Positions 14,747 through 21,778 of a stretch of DNA of 25,036 nt are shown here, one piece after another (the first letter of the stretch is position 1; every line of letters starts with the position of its first letter). The DNA comes from an uncultured Oscillospiraceae bacterium (GTDB taxonomy: Bacteria; Bacillota; Clostridia; Oscillospirales; Oscillospiraceae), in contig CAKTKM010000008.1 in NCBI GenBank assembly GCA_934569425.1, positions 1 through 25,036 of the forward strand, given 5' to 3'. The position numbers and the translations under genes are program-made. A model generated the notes under the pieces. The model had not been told where the DNA came from. It searched no databases and worked only from the letters and a program-made list of their open reading frames with translations.

Positions 14747-15355
14747 CTATATCTCCGGCTCCCAGAGTGCCACAGCCGCTTCGCTGTAGGGCGTTTCCTG
14801 CAGATCCAGCAGCTTGGTGGTCAGCAGGCGCGAGAAATTGGTCATCACCGCCGTAGACAGCACAAAGCTGTTGACCATAGCGGCGTCCGCCGTTTCCGTC
14901 TCCAGAAGCTGCGCGGCCATGCCCTCCACCATGGAGACAAAAATGCGGGCCGAGTCGCTGTATTGCCGCACAAACTCCTCATAGGTGATCTTCACCTCGT
15001 CCTCCGTCAGACCGTTGGGCAGGATCTTCTGGATCTCCGACATGGTCAGGCTCTGCTTCAGTGCGCAGATCATGATGAGATAGGCGATATGGATGCGGTT
15101 ATATTTTTTCTTCTCCGGCGCCGGCATCAGCTTCATGCGGACATAGTTGTTGATGGCGCTGGTGGTGATGATCTGCTCCTCCTTTTCCTTCTTGGGCAAA
15201 AAGGGCAGATACCGGCTCAGCAGCGTCAATACCTGATCCATATAAAGTCCCAGCGTGGGGATCTGTTCCCATGTGGGCAGGCGGTAGTGCTGCAAATAGT
15301 GGCTCCACCGGCGCAGCTTGCCGGATACCAGCCGGCCATCGTAAATTTCGCGCAT
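14747..15355 (-). CDS. DUF1836 domain protein
   Basis: A 202-residue protein. The segment from LPTWEQIPTLGLYMDQVLTL through EQIITTSAINNYVRMKLMP and PEKKKYNRIHIAYLIMI matches DUF1836, a Firmicute family with a MerR/HTH-like N-terminal fold; INNYV and the KKYNR stretch are its most recognisable parts. No biochemical role is established; a DNA-binding regulatory role is an inference from the fold. The start at 15355 follows AAGGGAG, and an upstream in-frame start at 15415 overlaps the promoter and is less likely. It is divergent from the second degV-type gene, with both promoters between them. Confidence 0.8.
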   Translation of the reverse strand: MREIYDGRLVSGKLRRWSHYLQHYRLPTWEQIPTLGLYMDQVLTLLSRYLPFLPKKEKEEQIITTSAINNYVRMKLMPAPEKKKYNRIHIAYLIMICALKQSLTMSEIQKILPNGLTEDEVKITYEEFVRQYSDSARIFVSMVEGMAAQLLETETADAAMVNSFVLSTAVMTNFSRLLTTKLLDLQETPYSEAAVALWEPEI

Positions 15356-15386
15356 GTTTGTTTCTCCCTTGTGAATCAATGGTATC

Positions 15387-15415
15387 ATGATAACACATAC
15401 TGCTGAAAATGACAA
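15387..15415 (-). promoter_or_regulatory. Sigma-A promoter of the DUF1836 gene
   Basis: On the minus strand TTGTCA, 17 bases, TATCAT preceded by TG-T (-10 at 15387-15392, -35 at 15410-15415). Confidence 0.65.
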
Positions 15416-15433
15416 GCCAAACCATTCCCACTA

Positions 15434-15461
15434 TTGACAGCTGCCTGAAAATCTATATAAT
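15434..15461 (+). promoter_or_regulatory. Sigma-A promoter of the second degV-type gene
   Basis: Perfect TTGACA (15434-15439), 16 bases, perfect TATAAT (15456-15461). This is the closest match to consensus in the window, suggesting high basal expression. Confidence 0.75.
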
Positions 15462-15496
15462 AATAAGAAACATTAGATATAAACGAGGTATTTATC

Positions 15497-16363
15497 ATGT
15501 CGTTTGCCATCTCTACCGACACTTCCGCCAATCTGCCCACTGCCGAGCTGCAATGGCACGGGCTGTACCTGCTGCCCTTTTCTTATATCATGGCGGACGT
15601 CCAACATCAGTGCCTTGACCTGACCGCCTTTGATGCCGATGCCTACTATCAGGCGCTGCGCCATACCCCTGCCACCACCTCCATGGTCAGCATGGAGCAG
15701 TACCGCCAGCTGTGGCAGCCTCTGCTGGCGGAGGGACAGGACGTGCTGCATGTGGGCATGTCCTCCGGCATCAGTGGTGCCTACCAGTCTGCCGTGATGG
15801 CCGCGCGGGAGCTGCGGGAGGAATATCCCGGCCGCCGCCTTGTGGTGTTTGACACCCGCGCCGCCTCGTTGGGAGAGGGAATTCAGGTGCTGCATGCCGC
15901 AACCTGCCGGGAGGCGGGTTACTCGCTGGATGAAACGGTTCGTGAGCTGACGGAGCTGCGCGGCCGCGTCCGTCAGGTGTTCACCGTGGACGACCTGATG
16001 CACCTGCGCCGCGGCGGCCGCGTGTCCGGCGTCACTGCCGCCGTAGGCACGGCGCTGCGGATTAAGCCGATCCTGCGGGGCGATGAAGCGGGACGCATCG
16101 TGGTGTCCGGCCGGGTGCAGGGGCGCAAGCGTTCCCTCCGCGCCTTGGCGGACAGCTTTGCTGCCAGCGGTGAGCTGTCGGGTCACTGGCCGGTGGGCAT
16201 CGCCCATGCAGGCTGCAGAGAGGAGGCGCTGGAGCTGGCCGCGTTGATCCGGCAGTCCGCCCCCAAGGGCCGTATCATGGTGGTGGATTACGAGCCTGTC
16301 ACCGGCAGCCATGTGGGACCCGGCGCTCTGGCGCTGTTCTATGTGGCGCGGGAGAACGCCTGA
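15497..16363 (+). CDS. DegV family fatty-acid-binding protein (second copy)
   Basis: A 288-residue DegV protein distinct from the one at 6018-6869. It begins MSFAISTDTSANLPTAEL (S/T-D-T-S-A-N-L in place of D-S-T-C-D-L), has VGMSSGISGAYQSAVMA, the classic S-S-x-I-S-G-x-Y-Q-S-A loop that holds the fatty acid carboxylate, and LMHLRRGGRVSG. Members feed fatty acids to FakA for phosphorylation and phospholipid synthesis. Separate copies in one genome commonly prefer different acyl chains, so this pair may divide saturated and unsaturated substrates (inference). The start has CGAGG upstream. No clear terminator is seen after the stop before the cysK leader promoter. Confidence 0.88.
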   Translation: MSFAISTDTSANLPTAELQWHGLYLLPFSYIMADVQHQCLDLTAFDADAYYQALRHTPATTSMVSMEQYRQLWQPLLAEGQDVLHVGMSSGISGAYQSAVMAARELREEYPGRRLVVFDTRAASLGEGIQVLHAATCREAGYSLDETVRELTELRGRVRQVFTVDDLMHLRRGGRVSGVTAAVGTALRIKPILRGDEAGRIVVSGRVQGRKRSLRALADSFAASGELSGHWPVGIAHAGCREEALELAALIRQSAPKGRIMVVDYEPVTGSHVGPGALALFYVARENA

Positions 16364-16423
16364 AATTGTCTTATTTGCCGGACTTTTTTGCTTCCACCAC
16401 TGTGACTTTGTGCGACATGTCAA

Positions 16424-16452
16424 TGGACAAGTACCGTTGACCAGCCTATAAT
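16424..16452 (+). promoter_or_regulatory. Sigma-A promoter of the cysK leader
   Basis: TGGACA (16424-16429), exactly 17 bases, perfect TATAAT (16447-16452). Transcription would start near 16459, giving a leader of about 245 bases before cysK. The 341-base stretch 16364-16704 holds this promoter, the leader ORF and an attenuator-like set of hairpins. Confidence 0.7.
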
Positions 16453-16483
16453 ACCAGTAGGCTAAAAGAAAAGGAGATACTTC

Positions 16484-16627
16484 CGTATGATGTTCCGTGT
16501 CTGTTGTGAAAGCTGTCTGTCCATGTGTTGCATGGGCAAGCTTCACTGCGCTCCGGAAGGTCATACGTTTTCCCACCGCGCCGCACAATAGGCGCGGAAG
16601 GTGTGTTATCACGCAGAGGGTGTATGA
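16484..16627 (+). promoter_or_regulatory. Alternative RNA pairings of the cysK leader (1:2 and 2:3)
   Basis: Segment 1 CGTATGA (16484-16490, covering the leader start codon) can pair with segment 2 TCATACG (16561-16567), 7 bp. Segment 2, extended to 16561-16572, can instead pair with segment 3 (16616-16627, ending GTATGA), 12 consecutive pairs of which four are G-U. Segment 3 is the 5' arm of the terminator. A further hairpin CCGCGCC/GGCGCGG (16576-16582 with 16591-16597) lies between segments 2 and 3 and contains the leader stop codon. A ribosome waiting at the Cys codons would leave segment 2 free; one reaching the stop codon would cover it. Confidence 0.55.
16487..16591 (+). CDS. Cysteine-rich leader peptide upstream of cysK
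   Basis: A 34-codon ORF starting with two ATGs, preceded by AAGGAG (16471-16476, 10 bases away). Its core reads CCESCLSMCCMGKLHC, with Cys at positions 6, 7, 10, 14, 15 and 21; four of the six codons are TGT although the region is GC-rich. It ends with TAG at 16589-16591 inside a 7-bp hairpin. An intrinsic terminator and then the cysteine synthase gene follow. The arrangement is that of amino acid biosynthetic leader peptides, where slow translation of codons for the end product exposes an antiterminator. The alternative is a small metal-binding protein, but the C-terminal half lacks Cys and no conserved partner is seen. Translation is inferred, not shown. Confidence 0.72.
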   Translation: MMFRVCCESCLSMCCMGKLHCAPEGHTFSHRAAQ

Positions 16628-16651
16628 GCTTCATGCACCCTCTGTTTTTTT
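16614..16651 (+). terminator. Intrinsic terminator (attenuator) in front of cysK
   Basis: CAGAGGGTGTATGA (16614-16627), loop GCT, TCATGCACCCTCTG (16631-16644), a 14-bp stem with one G-U pair, followed by seven T (16645-16651). It lies inside the leader, 53 bases before the cysK start codon and downstream of the only clear promoter, so it must be overcome for cysK expression. Confidence 0.82.
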
Positions 16652-16704
16652 ATTCATATCATAAAACACAAAACACGATCTGTTGAAAAGAAAGGACGAA
16701 AATC

Positions 16705-17634
16705 ATGGCTATTTATCATTCTGTATCGGAACTTGTTGGCAATACCCCTCTGCTGCGCGTGGACAATTACGCCCGCCAGCGCCAGCTGCCCGCCACCGTG
16801 CTGGTAAAGCTGGAACGCTTTAACCCCGCCGGCAGCGCCAAGGATCGCATCGCGCTGGCCATGCTGGATCAGGCGGAGCAGACCGGCGTCCTGCAAAAGG
16901 GCGGCACCGTGATCGAGCCCACCTCCGGCAATACCGGCATCGGCCTTGCCGCCATGGCCGTCTCCCGCGGCTACCGTGTTATCCTCACCATGCCCGCCTC
17001 CATGAGCGCCGAGCGCCGCGCCATGCTGAAGGCCTACGGCGCGGAGCTGGTGCTGGTGGAGTCCGGCGGCATGGCCGGTGCCGTGGCCAAGGCGCAGGAG
17101 CTGGCCGCCGCCATTCCCGGCAGCTTCATCCCCAGCCAGTTTGACAATCCCGCCAATCCCTCCGCCCATTATAAGACCACCGGCCCGGAGATCTGGCGCG
17201 ACACCGACGGTCATGTGGACATCTTCGTGGCCGGTGTGGGTACCGGTGGTACCGTCAGCGGCGTGGGGCGCTATCTGAAGGAGCAGGATCCCAATGTCCG
17301 CATTGTTGCCGTGGAGCCCGCAGCCTCCCCGCTGCTGAGCGAGGGCCACGCCGGCCCGCACGGCCTGCAGGGCATCGGCGCCAACTTTGTTCCCAAGAAC
17401 TATGATGCCTCCGTCGTGGACGAGATCGTCACCGTAGCTGATGCCGATGCCTACCGTACCGGCCGTCTGCTGGCCCGCACCGAGGGTGTCATGGCCGGCA
17501 TTACCTCCGGCGCCGCCCTGTGGGCAGCCGATGTGCTGGCGCGCCGTCCGGAGAACAAGGGCAAGACCATCGTTGCCCTGCTGCCGGACGACGGCAACCG
17601 TTACCTGTCCACTCCCCTGTGGACGGAGGAGTAA
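16705..17634 (+). CDS. cysK: Cysteine synthase (O-acetylserine sulfhydrylase)
   Basis: A 309-residue PLP enzyme of fold type II. K46 in NPAGSAKDRIAL carries PLP, TSGNTG (S74-G78) binds the substrate carboxylate, GVGTGGTVSG holds the PLP phosphate, and GITSGAA near the end supplies the serine that contacts the PLP ring nitrogen. It makes cysteine from O-acetylserine and sulfide. AAAGGA precedes the ATG. The serine acetyltransferase gene begins 2 bases after its stop, so the two are a translationally coupled operon. Regulation is suggested by the leader ORF and terminator upstream. Confidence 0.95.
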   Translation: MAIYHSVSELVGNTPLLRVDNYARQRQLPATVLVKLERFNPAGSAKDRIALAMLDQAEQTGVLQKGGTVIEPTSGNTGIGLAAMAVSRGYRVILTMPASMSAERRAMLKAYGAELVLVESGGMAGAVAKAQELAAAIPGSFIPSQFDNPANPSAHYKTTGPEIWRDTDGHVDIFVAGVGTGGTVSGVGRYLKEQDPNVRIVAVEPAASPLLSEGHAGPHGLQGIGANFVPKNYDASVVDEIVTVADADAYRTGRLLARTEGVMAGITSGAALWAADVLARRPENKGKTIVALLPDDGNRYLSTPLWTEE

Positions 17635-17636
17635 GC

Positions 17637-18497
17637 GTGTACGAGGATCACATTCGCGCCGCGGCGGCCGCTATGGCCGACACCATGCAGGCCGCTTCCA
17701 TCCCTATGTACGGCGCCCGCCTGCGGCTGCCTGACCGAAAGGCCATCATCATGCTGCTGAAGGAGATGCGCCAGCTGCTGTTTCCCGCCTATTTCGGGGA
17801 TCCGGCGCTGATGACGCTGGCGGCGGCGGACTACGCCGCGCTGCTGCTGGAGCGTATCGAGACCGGTCTTACCCGTCAGATCGCCCTTGCCCTGCCGGAG
17901 GAGCGCTCCGCTGACGCTCCCGCCATCGCCCGTCAGGTGGTGGATCAGCTGCCCCGGATCCAGCGGCTGCTGCTGACGGACGTGGATGCCATCTTTGACG
18001 GCGATCCCGCCGCCCAGAACCGCGAGGAGATCGTGCTGGCCTATCCCGGACTCTTTGCTATTTTTGCCTACCGGGTCAGCCACGAGCTGTACCTGCGCCA
18101 TGTCCCCACCATTCCCCGTATGATGACAGAGTATGCCCACAGCCGCACCGGCATTGATATTCACCCCGGCGCACAGATCGGCAGCTACTTTTTCATCGAC
18201 CACGGCACCGGCATCGTGGTGGGAGAGACCACCGTCATCGGCGACCATGTGAAACTCTATCAGGGCGTAACGCTGGGCGCACTCAGCCCCCGGGGCGGCC
18301 GCAGCCATACCAGCGGCAAGCGGCATCCTACCGTAGGCGACGGCGCCACCATCTACTCCGGCGCCTCCATCTTCGGCGGCGAGACGGTCATCGGCGAAAA
18401 CGCCGTGGTGGGCGGCAACGCCTTCCTGACCAGCTCCGTGGCCGACAACGCCCGCGTGGTCATCCGCCCGCCGGAGACCATCATCCACAATTTATAA
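17637..18497 (+). CDS. cysE: Serine O-acetyltransferase
   Basis: A 286-residue left-handed beta-helix acetyltransferase starting with GTG at 17637. GGAGGAG (17625-17631), within the end of cysK, precedes it by 5 bases and decides the start. An alpha-helical N-terminal half of about 160 residues is followed by hexapeptide repeats from GIDIHPGAQIG onward. D174 and H189 (IDHGTGIVVGET) align with the catalytic Asp and His of E. coli CysE, and H230 (KRHPTV) with another active-site His. The enzyme makes O-acetylserine from serine and acetyl-CoA for CysK. The C-terminal tail ends in isoleucine, isoleucine, His, Asn, Leu; CysE tails ending in Ile bind the CysK active site, but this one ends in Leu, so that complex is uncertain. 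Confidence 0.92.
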   Translation: MYEDHIRAAAAAMADTMQAASIPMYGARLRLPDRKAIIMLLKEMRQLLFPAYFGDPALMTLAAADYAALLLERIETGLTRQIALALPEERSADAPAIARQVVDQLPRIQRLLLTDVDAIFDGDPAAQNREEIVLAYPGLFAIFAYRVSHELYLRHVPTIPRMMTEYAHSRTGIDIHPGAQIGSYFFIDHGTGIVVGETTVIGDHVKLYQGVTLGALSPRGGRSHTSGKRHPTVGDGATIYSGASIFGGETVIGENAVVGGNAFLTSSVADNARVVIRPPETIIHNL

Positions 18498-18542
18498 GCG
18501 CAAGAAAGCCGCCTTTGGGCGGCTTTCTTGCGCTTATTTTTT
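18496..18542 (+). terminator. Strong terminator of the cysK-cysE operon
   Basis: AAGCGCAAGAAAGCCGCC (18496-18513), loop TTTG, GGCGGCTTTCTTGCGCTT (18518-18535): a perfect 18-bp stem that includes the last bases of the stop codon, then A and six T. Confidence 0.88.
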
Positions 18543-18669
18543 CAAATGGACACGGGACGAAAGCATATTTTTCCCTTCGCGCGGCATACTGACCCAAGCG
18601 GCGGTGAAACATTTTGCGCCTCCGCTGCGTTTTCCTTACAGACATACGGAATGCACGAGGAACATCATT

Positions 18670-19653
18670 ATGGCAGAATTGATCGTCAATACCGCAGCTC
18701 TCCTGCAAAACTACCGGCGCTACGCCGATCACGGACCGGTGATCCCTGTTCTCAAGGGCAATGCCTACGGGCTGGGCGCGGAACCCCTACGGCAGCTGCT
18801 GGTCAAAGAGGGCGCCGCCCTTTTCGCCTGTGCCACGCCGGAGGAGGCGCTGACGCTGGCGCAGCCGGACAGCGACCTGCTTTTGCTGTGCTGCGTCCAC
18901 GATATGACGCTGCAGCGGGCGCTGCTGCAGCGGGGCGTTATCCTCTCGGTGGAGAGCCTCCCGCAGGCGCAGGCCATCGATGCCCTTGGCATGAATGCCC
19001 GTGTGCATCTGGCGGTGGACACCGGCTTTGGCCGCTTTGGCTTTTCTCCGGAGCAGATCGAAGACATGAAGCAGGTCTTCGCCCTGAAGAATCTTCAGGT
19101 GCAGGGGATCTTCTCCCATTTCCGGGGCGCGGCGGCCGCGCCGGAGCAATTTGCCCGCTTTGGCCGCGTGCTGCTGGAGCTGGACGGCTATCCCGTAGGG
19201 CTGCGCCACATTGCCGCCACCCACACGGCGGACATTCCCCAGTACCGTCTGGACGCGGTACGCATCGGCAGCGGCCTTACCGGCTGCTGCGGCGGTGTTC
19301 CCGCCGCGGAGCTGCGGGGGACGGTCATGACCGTCCGCCATCTGCACAAGGGCGACCGGGTGGGCTATGGCAGCGTCCTGCTGCGGCGGGATACGGACGT
19401 GGCCGTGGTAGCCGTCGGCACCGCCGACGGCGCCTTTACCTACCGGTACCGCGGCCTGCGCGCCTGCTGGAGCCAGCGCCGCCGCCATGTCCTCATCGGC
19501 GGACAGGCGGCGCCCGTCATCGCCCCGCCGGGTCTGACGCATACCATGGTGGACGTCACCGGCCTTGCCTGCCAGAGCGGCGACAGCGCGGTGATCCCGC
19601 ACGATCTGGTGCTGACGGCGGAGCGGGTCCCCCGCCGCTACACGGAGGAATGA
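18670..19653 (+). CDS. Divergent alanine-racemase-family protein
   Basis: A 327-residue PLP fold type III protein. K29 in VLKGNAYGLG corresponds to the PLP lysine of V-V-K-A-N-A-Y-G-H-G, and Y233 in GDRVGYGS sits at the catalytic tyrosine of the C-terminal beta domain. Several alanine racemase signatures are altered: the C-M-D-Q stretch that binds the substrate carboxylate is GLTHT, the H-x-A-N-S stretch reads HTADIP, and R-x-G-x-x-L-Y-G reads RIGSGLTGC. The length is about 45 residues below typical Alr. It may use a different amino acid (for example serine) or have lost racemase activity. The start at 18670 follows GAGGAA; no convincing promoter was found between the cysE terminator and this gene. 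Confidence 0.75.
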   Translation: MAELIVNTAALLQNYRRYADHGPVIPVLKGNAYGLGAEPLRQLLVKEGAALFACATPEEALTLAQPDSDLLLLCCVHDMTLQRALLQRGVILSVESLPQAQAIDALGMNARVHLAVDTGFGRFGFSPEQIEDMKQVFALKNLQVQGIFSHFRGAAAAPEQFARFGRVLLELDGYPVGLRHIAATHTADIPQYRLDAVRIGSGLTGCCGGVPAAELRGTVMTVRHLHKGDRVGYGSVLLRRDTDVAVVAVGTADGAFTYRYRGLRACWSQRRRHVLIGGQAAPVIAPPGLTHTMVDVTGLACQSGDSAVIPHDLVLTAERVPRRYTEE

Positions 19654-19686
19654 AAAACGCCGCGGACATCCGTCCGCGGCGTTTTT
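19653..19686. terminator. Bidirectional terminator after the racemase-like gene
   Basis: AAAAACGCCGCGGAC (19653-19667), loop ATCC, GTCCGCGGCGTTTTT (19672-19686), a perfect 15-bp stem located between convergent genes. Confidence 0.85.
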
Positions 19687-19696
19687 CACAATACGA

Positions 19697-20164
19697 TCAA
19701 AATCCCCAAAGGAGCATATCCCGCACCAGCAGTATCTCCGCCAGCAGGCAGAACGCCGCGAAAAGGAAGAAAAGCCCTCCGCCCAGAATCGGCTTTCTGG
19801 GCTTATCCTCCCGGATCAGGTCGGGCTTTTGGGGGTCATAATACCCCGTCACCTGCCGCCCCACACCCTTGGCGCTGCCGAAGTCCTGACGGCTGGAATA
19901 GGTGTAGGTCTTGCCGTCCACCGTGTACTCATAGGTGGGCAGATAGACCACATACCGTGCCAGCCGGCTGGTGCCGTCCTCCTGATCCTCCCAGCGCTCC
20001 ACATCTTCCGCTCTAATATCGGTCACGGTCATGGTGGTGGTGCCGGTATATCGCCGCTTGTCGTCCTCGTAACCCTGGAGAGCGATCTTCCGGCTGCGAA
20101 GCCCCAGCCATACCATCAGTGCGCCCACTACCGCCACGATCAACGCAGGAACCAAATTTTCCAT
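19697..20164 (-). CDS. DUF3592-like membrane protein
   Basis: A 155-residue protein with membrane helices at both ends (about 4-22, NLVPALIVAVVGALMVW, and about 132-152, LGGGLFFLFAAFCLLAEIL). Between them is a beta-rich soluble domain with VVYLPTYEYTVDGKTYTYSS and VTGYYDPQKPD, the hallmark of DUF3592. In this family the central domain is thought to lie outside the membrane; its function is unknown. The start at 20164 follows GGAGGAG; an upstream in-frame start at 20209 has no such site and lies in the -10 region of the promoter. The gene has its own promoter and ends at a shared terminator. Confidence 0.8.
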   Translation of the reverse strand: MENLVPALIVAVVGALMVWLGLRSRKIALQGYEDDKRRYTGTTTMTVTDIRAEDVERWEDQEDGTSRLARYVVYLPTYEYTVDGKTYTYSSRQDFGSAKGVGRQVTGYYDPQKPDLIREDKPRKPILGGGLFFLFAAFCLLAEILLVRDMLLWGF

Positions 20165-20208
20165 TGTTACTCCTCCTGCCATTAAGAATAGGAAACCCCT
20201 GTAACCCA

Positions 20209-20237
20209 AGTGTACCGTAAAACCCCGCCGCGGTCAA
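20209..20237 (-). promoter_or_regulatory. Sigma-A promoter of the DUF3592 gene
   Basis: On the minus strand TTGACC, 17 bases, TACACT (-10 at 20209-20214, -35 at 20232-20237), placed directly after the terminator of the preceding lipoprotein gene. Confidence 0.6.
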
Positions 20238-20246
20238 TCGTTTTCA

Positions 20247-20274
20247 TAAAAAAAGAGACTGCCGAAGCAGTCTC
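20247..20274 (-). terminator. Intrinsic terminator of the lipoprotein gene
   Basis: On the minus strand GAGACTGC, loop TTCG, GCAGTCTC, then seven T. The UUCG tetraloop makes the stem very stable. Confidence 0.88.
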
Positions 20275-20282
20275 CCGTGGCG

Positions 20283-20912
20283 TTATTCCGTTGTGACGGT
20301 GTTGAAAAAGCCCATCATTTCCTCCGTCCGATCCTCCACATAGCTGGTGAAGGTCACCACGCAGACATAGCTGTCCAGCGGGATGCACACCTGAAGCGAC
20401 CGGGTGGGGAAGCCATTGTAGGTGGCGGTGGTCAGGATGCTTTCGTATTCGCCGCCCAGAAACGCGGTAGTCTGCGCCTCAGAGGTCACGTCCTCCATGC
20501 CGTCAATGGCGGCGTAGGCGCTCTTGGCCTGCGCGATCCCGTTGGTGATAAAGGCCTCCATATCCACAGCCGCGCCCTTTGCGGTCTCCTTATCCACGGT
20601 GATGCCGATACGGTACAGCCCATCCTCGGTGATCAGATACATGTCCTGTACCTGCCCGCCGTCCTCCAGCCGCTGATGCAGCGCGTCGGCCAGTGTGGTC
20701 TTTTCATCGGTGGTGACACTGTTCATCTCGGCGATCTCGCTGTCGGTCATATAGCGGAAGCTTTCCGGCGCTGTGCAGGTCAGCCCCAGAAATTCGCTGG
20801 TGTATGTCTGCCCCTCCACGGTGCCGTGGCCAAAGGCCTTCTCTCCGGCGGCGCAGCCGGTCAGTACCAGCGTCAGCGCCAGCAGCAGGGCAGGGATCCT
20901 CATTCGTTTCAC
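20283..20912 (-). CDS. Lipoprotein of unknown function
   Basis: A 209-residue protein starting with GTG at 20910-20912, chosen because GGAGGAG (20921-20927) lies 8 bases upstream; the alternative ATG at 20903 is too far from it. The signal peptide ends in a lipobox, LTGC with C20 as the lipid-modified cysteine, so the mature protein is tethered to the outer face of the cell membrane. The mature part has about 190 residues with a fold reminiscent of PsbP/DcrB-like domains (TSEFLGLTCTAPESFRYMTD, GLYRIGITVDKE), but this is only an impression. No catalytic motif is recognised. It is a monocistronic unit with its own promoter and terminator. Confidence 0.8.
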   Translation of the reverse strand: MKRMRIPALLLALTLVLTGCAAGEKAFGHGTVEGQTYTSEFLGLTCTAPESFRYMTDSEIAEMNSVTTDEKTTLADALHQRLEDGGQVQDMYLITEDGLYRIGITVDKETAKGAAVDMEAFITNGIAQAKSAYAAIDGMEDVTSEAQTTAFLGGEYESILTTATYNGFPTRSLQVCIPLDSYVCVVTFTSYVEDRTEEMMGFFNTVTTE

Positions 20913-20932
20913 GGGGTGTTCTCCTCCTTCTT

Positions 20933-20961
20933 CCGCGCTTCTCCCGCAGGGAAAAGCGCGG
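20933..20961 (-). promoter_or_regulatory. Hairpin in the 5' leader of the lipoprotein mRNA
   Basis: CCGCGCTT pairs with AAGCGCGG and CCC with GGG, separated by a 2x2 internal loop and a 3-base loop. It occupies almost the whole leader between the expected transcription start (about 20968) and the Shine-Dalgarno, and may stabilise the mRNA. Confidence 0.4.
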
Positions 20962-20974
20962 TGTATATGGAAGA

Positions 20975-21003
20975 ATTATAGTGCAAAAAACAGAATTCGT
21001 CAA
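20975..21003 (-). promoter_or_regulatory. Sigma-A promoter of the lipoprotein gene
   Basis: On the minus strand TTGACG, exactly 17 bases, perfect TATAAT (-10 at 20975-20980, -35 at 20998-21003). Confidence 0.75.
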
Positions 21004-21033
21004 TACACCACTTATTTCCGGCCGGATACCGGC

Positions 21034-21074
21034 AAAAAAGAGGGGAGACGGCAGGAAAACCATCCCTCCTCTTT
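21034..21074 (-). terminator. Terminator of the MetC-type/B3-4 unit
   Basis: On the minus strand AGAGGAGGGA pairs with TCTCCCCTCT with one mismatch and one G-U pair, followed by TTTTTT. Confidence 0.6.
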
Positions 21075-21081
21075 CTTCCTT

Positions 21082-21762
21082 TTATATGACCTCCGGCACA
21101 ACGATCTCGCCGCTGCCGCCGCAGTATTGCTCCGTGTCCGCGATCAGCCTGCGGGCGGTGTCCCACAAAAGCGCGTCCGGCGTGGCCTTGTTGCCCTGCA
21201 CGATGTAAAACACGTTCTGGGCCTGCTCATCCACCGCCGTCTTGTTCACCTGCCGGATCTCGAGACGGCACAGTACCTCGTTGCTGTCGTCGCAGTAGCA
21301 GTATTCGTGGGCTGCCACCGGCACCGGCTCCGTCTGCCCCAGCGGCACGAACCGCTCGGTGCCGTCGGTAAAGCGCAGCGTCACGTTGCCGTCCACTCTG
21401 TCGATGTTGTGGGCGCCCAGTGCCAGCTTGCTCTCCAGCGACAGCAGGTTGTAGATGTCCACCGCCGTGTTGATGTAGAACATCTCGCCCTGCCCCTTCT
21501 TCAGCAGCTTGATGAGGTTTTCACTGGCGGGGATGTTCTTGCGGCGCTTGACCCCGGTTTCATCGTGGAGCAGGTTAAACCCCTCCAGAATGGGATTGGC
21601 GTGTACGTCCAGCTCCGCATACTGTTCATACAATTCGTGGAGCCTGCGGGTGCGGTAGGCCTTCCACTGGTCGGATTCCTTCGTATTATCCATGCCGCGG
21701 ATCACAGGGAACAGGATCTTGACCCCTGCGTCCAGCACGGCTTTCTGCACAAAAAACCGCAT
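21082..21762 (-). CDS. B3/B4 tRNA-binding domain protein
   Basis: A 226-residue protein matching stand-alone B3/4 domain proteins, related to the B3/B4 module of the phenylalanyl-tRNA synthetase beta chain. Recognisable stretches are LHELYEQYAELDVHANPIL, RRKNIPASENLIKLLKKG and FYINTAVDIYNLLSLESKLALGAHNID, and VFYIVQGNKATPDALLWDT near the end. Members may act on mischarged tRNAs or amino acid derivatives, but no general function is settled. The start at 21762 follows AAGGAGG. It lies 16 bases downstream of the PLP enzyme gene and most likely shares its transcript, hinting at a role in amino acid metabolism or quality control. Confidence 0.85.
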   Translation of the reverse strand: MRFFVQKAVLDAGVKILFPVIRGMDNTKESDQWKAYRTRRLHELYEQYAELDVHANPILEGFNLLHDETGVKRRKNIPASENLIKLLKKGQGEMFYINTAVDIYNLLSLESKLALGAHNIDRVDGNVTLRFTDGTERFVPLGQTEPVPVAAHEYCYCDDSNEVLCRLEIRQVNKTAVDEQAQNVFYIVQGNKATPDALLWDTARRLIADTEQYCGGSGEIVVPEVI

Positions 21763-21778
21763 GTCTGCCGCCTCCTTC

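Noticed and set aside
16459..16704. T-box riboswitch for cysteine upstream of cysK
   Set aside because: The leader is too short and lacks the G-G-N-A-C-C-G-C-G T-box before the terminator. An ACCGCG at 16575-16580 belongs to a different local hairpin, and no stem I features were found.
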